From Mesorhizobium sp. WSM4311 (GTDB lineage Bacteria; Pseudomonadota; Alphaproteobacteria; Rhizobiales; Rhizobiaceae): a stretch of DNA of 64,000 nucleotides. The stretch lies in NCBI RefSeq assembly GCF_002295115.1, contig NZ_NSFV01000016.1, forward strand, positions 1 to 64,000, written 5' to 3'. Below, in pieces: positions 29,158 to 39,900 of the stretch (positions are counted from its first letter, which is position 1; each line of letters starts with the position of its first letter). The notes beneath the pieces were generated by a model. The model was not told where the DNA came from. It made no database searches and saw only the letters and a list, made by a program, of their open reading frames with translations. The position numbers were made by a program, and so were the translations under genes.

Positions 29158-30345
29158 ATGTTGACCATCGGCAAGCGCGACGCAAGCGGCACCACCGCCT
29201 CGGAGGCTGACCACCAACCGCGCGTCGCGGTCGGCGAGGAGGGTGGCGTGCTCGGCTGCGCGTTCTCCGGAATCTGGACGACACGGACTGTGGCGCTGGT
29301 CGACGCCGACATGCGCAAGATCGAGAAACGAAACGGTTTCAAGACTTTGGCGCTCGATCTTTCGAAAATCGAGAAGATCGATACCGCCGGCGCCTGGTTA
29401 ATCGACCGGCTCGTCAGCGCCTTCGAGAAGAAGAAGGTCGAGGTTCGGCTGCAAGGCCAAAGCGAGATCGCCGCCATCCTGCTCGACGCGGTCGGCGAGG
29501 CTGTCCGGCGCGAACCCGAATCCGGCCCGGCGCGGCCGCCCAATATCGTCATTCGTGCCCTCGAGGCGGTTGGCCGGCGCGTCTACGAGATGCGTGACGA
29601 TTTCCTCGCCTCGATGAATATTCTGGGCGCCACCATCCGCGGCGCGCAGATGAAGCTCGGCCGTGGCCATGCCGTCAACCCGGCGGCGATCTTCAACCAG
29701 ATCGACCGCATGGGCGTCGGCGCCATTCCCGTGGTGGTGCTGATGTCGGCGATCGTCGGCGCCATCGTTGCCCAGCAAGGCGCCTACCAGCTCAGCTATT
29801 TCGGCGCCGACATCTTCGTCGTCGACCTCGTCGGCGTGCTGATCCTGCGCGAACTCGGCGTGCTGATGACGGCAATCATGATCGCCGGCCGCTCCGGCAG
29901 CGCGATCACCGCCGAGATCGGCTCGATGAAGATGCGCGAGGAGGTCGACGCACTGAAGGTCATCGGTCTCAATCCGATTGGCGTCCTGGTCTTTCCGCGC
30001 CTGGTTGCGCTGGTGATCGCCTTGCCGTGCCTGACGATCATCGCCAATTTCGCGGCACTCGGCGGCGGCATTGCCGCGGCCTGGCTCTACTCCGATATCC
30101 CACCCGCCGCATTCATCGACCGCCTGCGTGTCGCCATCGATCTCAGCACGATTTTCGCCGGGCTGATCAAGGCGCCGTTCATGGCCATGATCATCGGCAC
30201 GATCGCCTCGGTCGAAGGCATGAAGGTCGGCGGCAGCGCCGAATCGCTCGGCCAGCACGTGACCGCCTCCGTGGTGAAGTCGATCTTCGTCGTCATCATC
30301 CTCGATGGGCTTTTCGCCATGTTCTACGCAGCTATCGAGTTCTGA
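29158..30345 (+). CDS. mlaE: Lipid ABC transporter permease MlaE with N-terminal STAS domain
   Basis: A 395-residue fusion protein. Residues 1 to about 115 form a STAS/MlaB-like domain (LDLSKIEKIDTAGAWLIDRL). The rest is an MlaE/YrbE permease with about five membrane helices and the typical LRELGVLMTAIMIAGRSGSA and EIGSMKMREEVDAL motifs. It is the inner-membrane channel of an MCE phospholipid transporter that maintains outer-membrane asymmetry. The start at 29158 follows caggacgcc. It is first in a four-gene operon and four bases upstream of mlaF. Confidence 0.92.
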   Translation: MLTIGKRDASGTTASEADHQPRVAVGEEGGVLGCAFSGIWTTRTVALVDADMRKIEKRNGFKTLALDLSKIEKIDTAGAWLIDRLVSAFEKKKVEVRLQGQSEIAAILLDAVGEAVRREPESGPARPPNIVIRALEAVGRRVYEMRDDFLASMNILGATIRGAQMKLGRGHAVNPAAIFNQIDRMGVGAIPVVVLMSAIVGAIVAQQGAYQLSYFGADIFVVDLVGVLILRELGVLMTAIMIAGRSGSAITAEIGSMKMREEVDALKVIGLNPIGVLVFPRLVALVIALPCLTIIANFAALGGGIAAAWLYSDIPPAAFIDRLRVAIDLSTIFAGLIKAPFMAMIIGTIASVEGMKVGGSAESLGQHVTASVVKSIFVVIILDGLFAMFYAAIEF

Positions 30346-30349
30346 CACA

Positions 30350-31159
30350 ATGGCGAAGGGCAATGGCATCAAGACGGAGGAAAAGGACCAGAACGAGATC
30401 GTCCTTTCGGTGCGTGACGTCACCGTTGCCATCGACGACAAGCTGATCCTCGACAAGCTTTCGCTCGACATCAAGCGCGGCGAGATCCTGGGGTTCGTCG
30501 GCGCTTCGGGCGCCGGCAAGTCCGTCCTGTTGCGCACCATTCTCGGGCTGATGCCCAAGCAGTCCGGAACGATCAGGCTGTTTGGCGTCGACGTCGACAA
30601 AGCAAGCGATATCGAGCGCCTGCGCATCGACATGCGGCTTGGCGTGCTGTTCCAGCATGGCGCGCTGTTTTCGGCGCTGACCGTGCAGGAGAATGTGCAG
30701 GTGCCGATGCGCGAATATCTCGACCTGCCAAGGAAGCTGATGGACGAGCTGGCACTGCTCAAGATCGAGCTGGTCGGGCTGCCGCCGGACGCGGCGCAGA
30801 AATTCCCATCAGAACTTTCCGGCGGCATGATCAAGCGCGCAGCACTTGCGCGCGCCCTGGCGCTCGATCCGGATATCGTCTTTCTCGACGAGCCGACGTC
30901 CGGCCTCGATCCCATCAGTGCTGCCGAGTTCGACGAACTCGTCGTCAAGCTGCGCGACACCATGGATCTGACCGTCTATATGGTCACGCACGACCTCGAC
31001 ACGCTGTTTACCGCTTGTGACCACGTGGCGGTGCTCGGCAAGAAGAAAGTATTGGTCGAGGGCACCATCGACGACATGCTGAAGAGCGAGGAACCGTGGG
31101 TGAAATCCTATTTCCGCGGAAAACGCGCCCGCCAACTTGATCTTGCCGCACGTGCATAG
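30350..31159 (+). CDS. mlaF: Lipid ABC transporter ATP-binding protein MlaF
   Basis: A 269-residue ABC ATPase that powers the MlaE permease. Walker A is GASGAGKSVL, the Q-loop FQHGALFSALTV is the MlaF/Ttg2A form, the signature is LSGGMIKRAALARAL, Walker B is IVFLDEPTSGLDP and the H-loop is VTHDLDT. The start is four bases after the mlaE stop and the stop is 14 bases before mlaD, indicating co-translation. Confidence 0.94.
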   Translation: MAKGNGIKTEEKDQNEIVLSVRDVTVAIDDKLILDKLSLDIKRGEILGFVGASGAGKSVLLRTILGLMPKQSGTIRLFGVDVDKASDIERLRIDMRLGVLFQHGALFSALTVQENVQVPMREYLDLPRKLMDELALLKIELVGLPPDAAQKFPSELSGGMIKRAALARALALDPDIVFLDEPTSGLDPISAAEFDELVVKLRDTMDLTVYMVTHDLDTLFTACDHVAVLGKKKVLVEGTIDDMLKSEEPWVKSYFRGKRARQLDLAARA

Positions 31160-31173
31160 CCATAAGTGAAATA

Positions 31174-32547
31174 ATGGAAACCAGAGCCAACTACGTCATT
31201 GTCGGCATCTTTACGCTGGTTGCGATCCTGGCGGCGTTCGGCTTCGTCTACTGGACGGCGGCGATCGGTGACAGGGGCGAGACGACGCTGCTGCGCGTGC
31301 GCATCCCTGGTTCGGCTTCCGGTCTTGGCCGCGGCAGCTTCGTGCTGTTCAACGGCGTCAAGGTCGGTGACGTCAAGCGCGTCTATATCGACGTCGACAA
31401 TCCGACGGTCGCCATCGCCGACACCGAGATCGATCGGATGACGCCGATCACCAAGTCGACGCAGGCCGATATCGGGCTTGCCGGCCTCACCGGGCAGGCC
31501 AATATCGAGCTCAAGGGAGCCGATCCCAAGGAAGTGAAACTTCTCGATCAGGCCGAGAAGGAAGGCAAGGTCGCCGAGATCGTAGCCAACCCTTCCGCCG
31601 TGACCAATCTGCTGCAGACGGCGCAGAACATCTTCACCCGCGCCGACAAGGTGCTGTCCGAACTCGAGGGCTTCACCAGGGATGTTCGCGGGCCGCTGAC
31701 ACAGACTGTCCAGAACGTGCAGACATTCTCCGATGCGCTGGCCAAGAATTCCGACGGCATCGACAAGTTCCTGTCCAGCGTCAGCGCGCTGTCCGAAGAA
31801 CTGAAGGGCGTGTCCGGCAAGCTCGACGGCACGCTGAAGGCGGCGGAGGGCCTGCTCAACGCCGTCGACAGGGACAAGATCAAGAGCATCGTCGCCAATG
31901 TCGATACGGTGACCGCGAACCTCAAGCAGACATCGCAGCAGCTCGACGGCGTGATCAAGAATGTCGACACGGCGGTCGGGTCAGTCAATGATTTCGCCAA
32001 GCAGACGCAAGGCACGCTGACCAAGGTCAACGGCGTGCTCGACGGTGTCGACCCGGCGCAGGTGCGTACGGCTCTGGCCAACATCCAGAAGGCCAGCGAA
32101 AACGCCAACAAGGCCGCCGCCGACATTGCAATGGTGACCGACAAGTTCGCCAACCGCGCCGACGATATCAATCAGACGATCAAGGACGCCAAACAACTCG
32201 CGCAGCGCCTCAACGATGCCTCGGTGCGGGTCGACGGCATTCTGGCCAAGGTCGACAATTTGCTCGGCTCCGGCGAGGCCAACGGCGTGATGGCGGACGC
32301 CAGGGCCACGCTGAAGTCGTTCAAGCAGGTCGCCGACACGCTGAATGCGCGCCTTGGCACCATCACCGACAATCTGTCGCGCTTCTCAGGCCAAGGCCTC
32401 TCGAATGTCGAGGCGCTGGTGCAGGACAGCCGCCGCTCGATCACGCGTATCGAGGAAGCGGTCACGGATCTCAGCCGCAATCCGCAGCGCATTCTTTCAG
32501 GTGGCGAGGGCGAGGTTCGGCAATTCGACGGCAGGGCGCGGCGTTGA
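31174..32547 (+). CDS. mlaD: MlaD-type MCE protein with long helical tail
   Basis: A 457-residue inner-membrane-anchored MCE protein. One N-terminal transmembrane helix (YVIVGIFTLVAILAAFGFVYW) is followed by a single MCE domain at about residues 37-117 (GSASGLGRGSFVLFNGVKVG). A roughly 300-residue helical region with repeated NVDTV/LNDA-type heptads comes next. E. coli MlaD is only about 183 residues, so this member may form a tunnel or needle spanning part of the periplasm, as in PqiB/LetB-like or longer MCE systems (inference). Confidence 0.9.
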   Translation: METRANYVIVGIFTLVAILAAFGFVYWTAAIGDRGETTLLRVRIPGSASGLGRGSFVLFNGVKVGDVKRVYIDVDNPTVAIADTEIDRMTPITKSTQADIGLAGLTGQANIELKGADPKEVKLLDQAEKEGKVAEIVANPSAVTNLLQTAQNIFTRADKVLSELEGFTRDVRGPLTQTVQNVQTFSDALAKNSDGIDKFLSSVSALSEELKGVSGKLDGTLKAAEGLLNAVDRDKIKSIVANVDTVTANLKQTSQQLDGVIKNVDTAVGSVNDFAKQTQGTLTKVNGVLDGVDPAQVRTALANIQKASENANKAAADIAMVTDKFANRADDINQTIKDAKQLAQRLNDASVRVDGILAKVDNLLGSGEANGVMADARATLKSFKQVADTLNARLGTITDNLSRFSGQGLSNVEALVQDSRRSITRIEEAVTDLSRNPQRILSGGEGEVRQFDGRARR

Positions 32548-32626
32548 CTTCGGCGTCTGCTCGCCCCAAGAACATGAGCCGCGGATGCGGGTTGATCTTA
32601 CGATCCGGGGACAACGGGGATCGCGC

Positions 32627-33235
32627 GTGAAGTCGGTATGGGTGAGAACGGGTGGATTGACACCGGCTGCGGCGCTGCTTGCGCTATCGCTTGCCGGCTG
32701 TGCGGTACTGGGCGGCAAGCCTGCGCCGCTCGACACATTCGAGCTTTCGGCGCCGTCGGTTGACGCCCGTGGCCATAGCCGCAAGCAAATCCTGATCGCC
32801 CAGCCCTCGGCGCTCAAGGCGCTGGACAGCCAGAACATCGTCATCAAACCCTCCGACCGCTCGATCCAGTATCTGAAGGGCGCGCAATGGGCCGACCGGC
32901 TGCCGGTGATCGTGCAGGCGCGGCTGGCGGAGACCTTCCAGCGTTCGGGCAGCTTTGCCGGCGTCGGCAAGCCGGGCGAGGGCCTGGCGATCGACTACCA
33001 GGTGATCGTCGAGATCCGTTCCTTCGAAGTGAGTGTCGACGGTGGCGAACATGCCGAAGTCGACCTGTTCGTGCGCCTGCTCAACGATCGCAACGGCGAG
33101 GTACGCGCTTCCAAGAGCTTCACCGCGTCCGCGCCGGTTTCGGGCAGCGGCAATCCTGCCTATGTCAGTGCGCTCGACAGCGCGTTCGGCGATGCCGCCA
33201 AACAGATCGTTCGCTGGACCGATTCGGTGATCTGA
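32627..33235 (+). CDS. ABC-type transport auxiliary lipoprotein (PqiC-like)
   Basis: A lipoprotein of about 202 residues. The signal peptide ends in the lipobox LAGC (ALSLAGCAVLGG). The domain DTFELSAPS...ILIAQPSALKALDSQNIVIKP resembles the PqiC/DUF330 auxiliary lipoproteins of MCE transporters, which sit in the outer membrane and receive or hand over lipid. The GTG at 32627 gives a normal 24-residue signal; an ATG at 32585 in the same frame is an alternative. It is the last gene of the mla unit; no MlaC-type periplasmic shuttle is present. Confidence 0.85.
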   Translation: MKSVWVRTGGLTPAAALLALSLAGCAVLGGKPAPLDTFELSAPSVDARGHSRKQILIAQPSALKALDSQNIVIKPSDRSIQYLKGAQWADRLPVIVQARLAETFQRSGSFAGVGKPGEGLAIDYQVIVEIRSFEVSVDGGEHAEVDLFVRLLNDRNGEVRASKSFTASAPVSGSGNPAYVSALDSAFGDAAKQIVRWTDSVI

Positions 33236-33260
33236 GCGCAATCCCGCCAGACGCTTCAAT

Positions 33261-33875
33261 CTACAAGCTGTCGAAGGCTTCCGGCTGCAGCTTTCCAGTC
33301 TTCATCAAGTGCTGCAGCGTGTAGGTGACGGACAGCGCGTCGTCGAGCGCGTCATGTCCCTGCAATGGCGGGTGTTCGACGCCATGATAGTCCGCAAGCT
33401 TGTTGCTTGGCGTCCGTGCGAGATCCTCGAGCGGCATCCCCGCCGCGATCAGCAGCTTGACGGCGTTGTCGAACCGGGTGGCGGGGATGGACGGCTGAAT
33501 GCCCGCGACATAGCAACTGATGGCGATCATGTTCAGTTCGTCCTTGCCCCAGGACCAGAACCGCGCGCCATCGGAAAAGCGATCGACCCTGGCAAGTGCT
33601 TCTCCAAGCGCAACCCCTTCGGTCTCGATGTTTTTCTCGGTTATGCCGGTCAGTCTGGTGAAGAACGGATCGAGTTCGTATTTCCGGCCAAACCGGTCGA
33701 TCGGTCTGATATAGGCCTTGTGCGTGCCGAGCAGCGGAAAGTCGTCTTCGAGACCAAGCCTGACCGCGCCGATCTGCGCTATGACAGGGTCGGGATCGTG
33801 AGCCGCGCACCAAAACCGACGTTGCGACCCCTCAAGGCAGAGAAATTCGCAGTCGAATATGATTGCCGTCTTCAC
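33261..33875 (-). CDS. DEDDh 3'-5' exonuclease (RNase T / DnaQ-like)
   Basis: A 204-residue exonuclease-fold protein. ExoI is IIFDCEF with D8 and E10, the ExoII region includes FWSWGKDELNMI, and ExoIII is GHDALDDALSVTY with the general-base His and the last Asp. It resembles the exonuclease domain of ribonuclease T and the DNA polymerase III epsilon subunit. Single-strand RNA or DNA is the likely substrate. It is convergent with the mla operon with a 25-base gap. Confidence 0.8.
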   Translation of the reverse strand: MKTAIIFDCEFLCLEGSQRRFWCAAHDPDPVIAQIGAVRLGLEDDFPLLGTHKAYIRPIDRFGRKYELDPFFTRLTGITEKNIETEGVALGEALARVDRFSDGARFWSWGKDELNMIAISCYVAGIQPSIPATRFDNAVKLLIAAGMPLEDLARTPSNKLADYHGVEHPPLQGHDALDDALSVTYTLQHLMKTGKLQPEAFDSL

Positions 33876-33974
33876 GGTCAGCCCCCTTTTATCGGTGAAC
33901 CGGGCGTTTGGGTGCCTGCTTGCGGAAACGCAGAGGTTTCCGCAAGCAGATCCCGGCCATCTGGCCGCTGACGC

Positions 33975-36900
33975 TTAGTGCAGGCGCCCGCTGGCGTGGG
34001 CCAGCATGGTGTAGACCTTGCCGGTGTCCGAGGTCAGGTAGGTCTGCGCCATGATGTTGTCGCGGTCGTTGCGCGAGACGTCCTTGAGCAGTTTTTCGAA
34101 GTCGTCGCAGTAACGGTCTACGGCGGCGCGGAATTCGGCCTCGCCCTGATACTTGCGGCGGATTTCGTCGAACGTCTGCTGGCCCTTCAGCGTGTAGAGC
34201 CGGCGCGTGAACACGTCCCGCTCGCCACGCCGATAGCGGTTCCACAGCTCGATCGAAGCATCGTGGTCAATTGCCCGTGCGATGTCGACGGATAGCGAGT
34301 TCAGCGATTCCACGACATGCAGCGGCGAGCGCTGGGCAGGGGCCGCGCGCGGCGCTTCCACGGGCGCCGAGGGTGCTGCCGCCGGCCTGAGATCCGCATC
34401 GTTCGACGCCGCTGTCAGGAGGTCGCGCACCCAGCCGCCCTGTGGCGTGCGGGCGCCGGCTTCGGGACGCTGGCGCGGCTCGGCCGGACGCTCGAGATCG
34501 AGCGTGCCGCGCAGCGCCGTGCCGCCCAACGGCGCCTGAGGCGTGCGAAGCTCCGGCTGCGGTGCTGCCGGCGCGCGACGTGGCGGTTCGGCGGGACGTG
34601 CTGCCGGCGCTTGCGGCGCCGGGCGCAGATTGCGTGGCTCCGAGGTGTCGCCGCCGCCGCGGCCGGACTTCGCGACGATGTCGGAAAGCTCCTTCAAGGC
34701 GTTGATCTGCTCGGAAACGGCGCGGCGGATCGCCGAGGTCGATTCCTTTGCCTCTTCCGGCATCTCGATGACGCCCTTCTTGAGTTCGGCGCGGGTGAGG
34801 TCGAGTTCGCTCTTGATCGAGCTCGCGGTGCGCCGCATCTCATCGGTGGCATCGGCGAAGCGCTTGGTTGCCGAATCGACCACGTCGGTGATGGCATTGC
34901 GGATCTTGTCGGCCGACTCCATCGTCTTGCCTTCGGCGTTCTGCAGCGTCTGGCCGACGAGGTTTTCGAACGAGCGCATGACCCTTTCGAGATCCTCCGA
35001 CTTCTTGACCAGACCGACGGCGAGGTCTTCGAGCGATGACTGCCTTTCCAGCGTGTGCTCGAGGTTGCTCTGGGCCGAGCTCAACAGGTCCGAGGCGCTG
35101 GCCAGGAGGCGGCTGTGTTCATCGAACTTGGTGGCGATCGAGGCCACTTCGCGCAAGGTCGACGACGACAGTTCCGTCAGCCTTGTGGTGTTCGAATCGA
35201 CAAGGCGCGCCGAGCTGGCAAAGGTCTGCGCCGCCTTTTCTGTTGTCGCCGCGAAGCTCTGCGTGCTGCCGGTCAGGCGTTCGTCGACCTGACCGAGATT
35301 GACCGCGGCCTGCTCGATCAGCTGACCGAGCTGCGAGCTGGACTTGGTCATGCGGCCGATGAGATCGGCAACACTGTCGGACAGCGACGAGCGGGCGCCT
35401 TCGACCGCCGACAAGGTCTCGGCGGTGCGGTTGGCGAGCGCGTTGACCAGGGCGGCATTTTCGCTGCGCAGCTTCTCGGTGGCGCGTTCGGTGACCTCTT
35501 CCATGCTCTTTTGCAGTTCCGAGCCACCCTGGGCGAAGCGTTCGACCAAAGGCCGCGCGGTTTCGTCGAGGATCTTCGACATTTCGGCCGACCGCGCCGC
35601 GAGCATGGTGTTGAGTTCGCGTGTGTTGGCGCCGATCGTCTTGGCGGCGTCGTTGGTGCTCTGGCCGATATGCTGGCCTACAGCGGTGAAGGTCTCGGCG
35701 ATCACATTGGCGCGCGAAACGAGCTGTGCCTCGGCGCTCGACACCTGCTCATTGAGCCTCTGGCCCATTGTTTCGGTGGTATGGGCGAGGCGGTTCTCGA
35801 CGCTGGCGATCTGCTCCTCGACACGGGCGGCCGCAGCCGCCGCGGTCGATGCAAGACGCTCGTCGGCGCCGGCAAGTGCCTGCTCGATTTCGCGGGCGTG
35901 CACGGCCAGTTCCTGGCCGGTCTGGCGCGCACGGTCGGCGACCTTCTGCTCGGTGCTGGCGAAAGCCCCGACGATGGTCTGCGCATGCTCGCCGATCGTC
36001 GAAGAGCTGTCGGCGATGCGCGAGACCAGGCGTTGGTCGGCCTCGTCGAAGATGCGGCCGATCTCGGACGCACGGCTGGACAGAGCATCCGAACCTTCGG
36101 CGATGCGCGAGACCAATTGCTGATCGGCGGCATCGAAGATGCGGCCAAGGTCGGTTGCGCGGGCGGCGAGCGCCTCGGCGGATTCGCCGATGCGCATGCC
36201 GAGCCGCTGGTCGGCGCTTTCGAAGTTGCGCAGGATGTCCCCGGCGCGGGCGGCCAGCGATTGTGCCGTCTCGACAGCGCGGGCGACCAGTTTCTGGTCG
36301 GCTGCGTCGAAGGTGCCGGCAATCTCGCTTGCACGGGCCGCCAGATGGTCCGCGGTATCCTGGGCCCGGGCAGCCAGCTGGTCGGCCGTTTCCTGGGCGC
36401 GGGCGGCGAGCTTCTGGTCCGCCAGTTCGAAGGTGCCGGCGATCTCGCCGGCGCGGGCGGCCAGTTGATCGGCGGTTTCGTGGGCGCGGGCCAGCAGCGA
36501 GCTGGAGGCGTCGTCGGCGCGGGCGAGCAAGGCGTTGGACGTATCTTCCGCACGGGCGTGCAGGCGACGGTCGGCTTCCTCGAAGGTGCGGGCGATGTCT
36601 TCGGCCCGCGCCAAAAGGGCGGCGGACGTCTGTTCGGCGCGCTCGGCGATCTTGCGGTCGGCATCGCTGAAGGCTGCACCGGCCTGCTCATGCAGCGCGC
36701 TGGTGACCTCCAGAACCTTTTCGCGCAAGGCGCCGGCGACGAAGACCGCGCTCTTTTCGAGCACGCTGCGGACATTGTCGACGCCGGTCGAGAGCGCGCG
36801 CTCCATGGTTCCGGCGCGTTCCTCGATGATCCCGGTCTGACGGCTGAACGCCTGCTCGATCTTCTCTACATCGGCGGCGATTGCGGCCGAAATGTCGGTG

Positions 36901-39900
36901 CTTCTGGCAGCGATCTGGTCGATGTGGCCGGACAGCGAACGGTCGACGTCCTTGCGGGTCTCTGCGAGCTTGCCGAGATCGTCTTCCAGCGCGCGGCTCA
37001 GCATGTTGCGGCCTTCGGCCAGCTTGCCGACATGGCCAGCGATGACGCCGTCGATCTCGCCGCGGCTTTCGCTCAGCTTCTGCAGGTCGGCCTCGAGGGC
37101 GCGCTTGAGAATGTCACGGCCTTCGGCGAGCTTTTCCACCTGGCCGGCCACCAGCCCGTCGATGCTGGAGCGGCTTTCGGCGAGCTTGGCGAGATCGGCT
37201 TCGAGGGCGCGTTTGAGAACGTCGCGGCCTTCGGCCAGTTTCTCCACCTGGCCGGCGACCAGGCCGTCGATGCTCGAACGGCTCTCGGCCAGCTTGGCAA
37301 GGTCGTCCTCGAGCGCCCTGGACAGGGTCGAGCGCTCCTGGACAAGCCTGTCGGCGTGGCTGCCGACCAGGCCGCTGACGCTTTCGAGGTCGGCTTCCAG
37401 CGCCTTCGACAGCGTCGAACGGTCCTGGATGAGTCGCTCGGCATGGCTGTTGACCAGGCCGTTGACGTTGTCGAGGTCGACTTCCAGCGCCTTCGACAGG
37501 GTCGAACGATCCTGGACGAGCCGATCGGAATGGCTGCTGACCAGGCTATTGACGCTTTCGAGATCGGCTTCGAGCGCCCTGGCGAACTGGGCGCGGTCGT
37601 CGACCAGCTTCTGCGACTGGTCGGCAACGGTGTTCTTGATGGTGTTGAGGTCGGCTTCGAGGGCGCGCTTGAGAATGTCGCGGCCTTCGGCCAGCTTCTC
37701 GACCTGACCAGCGACCAGCCCGTCGATGCTGGAGCGGCTGTCGGCCAGCTTGGCGAGGTCGTCCTCGAGAGCCTTCGACAATGTCGAACGATCCTGAACG
37801 AGCCTGTTCATGTGGTCGGCGATGACGCTGTTCACATTCTGCAAGTCGGCTTCGAGGACCTGCGAAAGCAGTCCGCGATCCTCCGCCAGCCTTTCCGATT
37901 GGCTCGATATGACATCCTTGATGGTGTTGAGGTCCGATTCCAGCGCGCGCTTGAGAATGTCGCGGCCCTCGGCCAGCTTCTCGACCTGACCGGCGACGAG
38001 GCCGTCAATGCTCGAGCGGCTTTCGGCCAGCTTGGCAAGGTCGGCTTCCAGCGTCTGCGACAGCAGGCTGCGGTCGTTGGCGAGTTTGACCGAATGATCG
38101 TCAAGCAAGCCCCTGATGCCAGATAGGTCGTCCTCGAGCGAACGGCCGAGTTGGCTGCGGTCATCCACGAGCTTTGCCGAATGCGCCTCGATCAGGCCCT
38201 TGATGCCGGCGATATCGTTTTCCAAGGCCTTGGCGAGCACCGCACGACCTTCGGCGATCTTCTCGACCTGACCGGCGACCAGCCCGTCAATGCTGGCACG
38301 GCTGTCGGACAGTTTGCCGAGGTCGGCTTCCAGGGCGCGCGACAGGATGTTGCGGCCTTCGGCGAGCTTTCCAACATGACCGGCGACCATTTCATCAATG
38401 ATTGTGCGGGCTTGCACGAGTTTTCCGGAGTCTTCGTTGAGAGCCAGCGAAAGCCTGTTGCGGCCTTCTTCCAGCCTTTCGAGGTGGCTGCCGAGCGACG
38501 CGTCGATGGCGGCCCGCGATTCGTTGACCTTGCGCAGATCCTCTTCGAGGGCGCGCGCGATCAGGCTGCGGCCTTCGGCCAGCTTCTGCACCTGGTTGGT
38601 CACCGCGGCATCGATACCGTCGCGGCTTTCGGCGAATTTCTCCAGGTCCGCCTGCATGGCGGCCGCCATGCGCTCGCGGCTTTCGGACAGCTTGCGGCTG
38701 TGGTTTTCGACGGCTTCCTCGATGCCGACACGGGCGTCGGCGAGCCGCTGGATGTCGCTATCGAAAGAACGCGAGACGACATGACGCGCCGCTTCCATGC
38801 GACCGGCAAAGTCGCTGGCGCGAGCCTCCAGCATGCTCGATGTCGAGGTGACGATGTCGGCCATGTCGGCGCCGATCTGGGTCTTGCCCTGATCGATCAT
38901 CGCGGCCAGCGTATCCTTGCTCTCGGCGAAGGTGTGGGCAATTTCGCGGGCGCGCTCGACCAGCGTCTCGTTGATCTGGCGGGCGCGGGCCTCGAGCGCT
39001 GCGTTGAGCTTCTGCGTGCCGGTGTCCAGCGCTTCGGCGCGGGTCTGGAATTCGCTGATCAGGGCCTGACCGCGTTCGGCCAGCGTACGTTCGATGCCGT
39101 TGAGGCTGGCTTCGAATTCCGAATTGAGGGTGCGCGCGGCGCCGCCGAGCAGCGAAACCATGCCGGTGGTGCGATCGTCGAGCAGATCGGTCAGCGACCG
39201 GGTCAGGCCGTCCGTCGTATCCGTCAGCTTGGCGATGCGCGTGTCGAGCAGGCTGGCGAAGGCCTCGCCGGAGGTCGAAAGCTTGTCGGTGATGGTGTCG
39301 AGCCGGCCTTCCACCGAATCGAAGATCGACATCGAGCTTTCATTGATGCGGTCGATGAGCGTGTCGCCGGAATCGGTGATCGTCATCGACAGCTTGGTCG
39401 ACGCATTGAGGATCGAGTCGCGGATGATGTCGCTGGCGGAGCCGATTTCATCCCTGAGCGTCTCATGCGCACCGGCAATCGAGGCACGGACGCGCTCGGC
39501 ATGGCTGACGACCGCCTCGCGCTCGCTGCCAAGCCCGTCGACGAGCGAACGGATGCGGGTTTCGTTTTCCGAATAGGAGCGCTCGATCTGGTTGACTTCG
39601 CTGTGGACCAGCGTTTCCAGCTCCACGGCGCGGGCCAGCGTGCGTTCGATGCCTTCGCCCATGGCCGCCACCTCGCGGCGAACGGCCTGGCCGATCATCA
39701 TGACGCGATCCTGCGCCATGTTTTCCGGCTCGGTCAGGCGGAAGGCCACTTCCGTCATCGACTGGGCGGCAATGCGCATGTCCTGGGCGCGGCGAATCAT
39801 GGCTGCGAAGGCCCAGAACAGGATGATCGGCACGATCGCCGCGACGGCGAGGCCAATCAGTTCGGGACGGGCAAGGAACTGGTCGAGGGTGCGGATCCTC

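Noticed and set aside
36894..38777. Regularly spaced repeats that could be taken for a CRISPR array
   Set aside because: Units are 87 or 108 bases, all in one reading frame, and encode heptad coiled coil; there are no spacers or cas genes.
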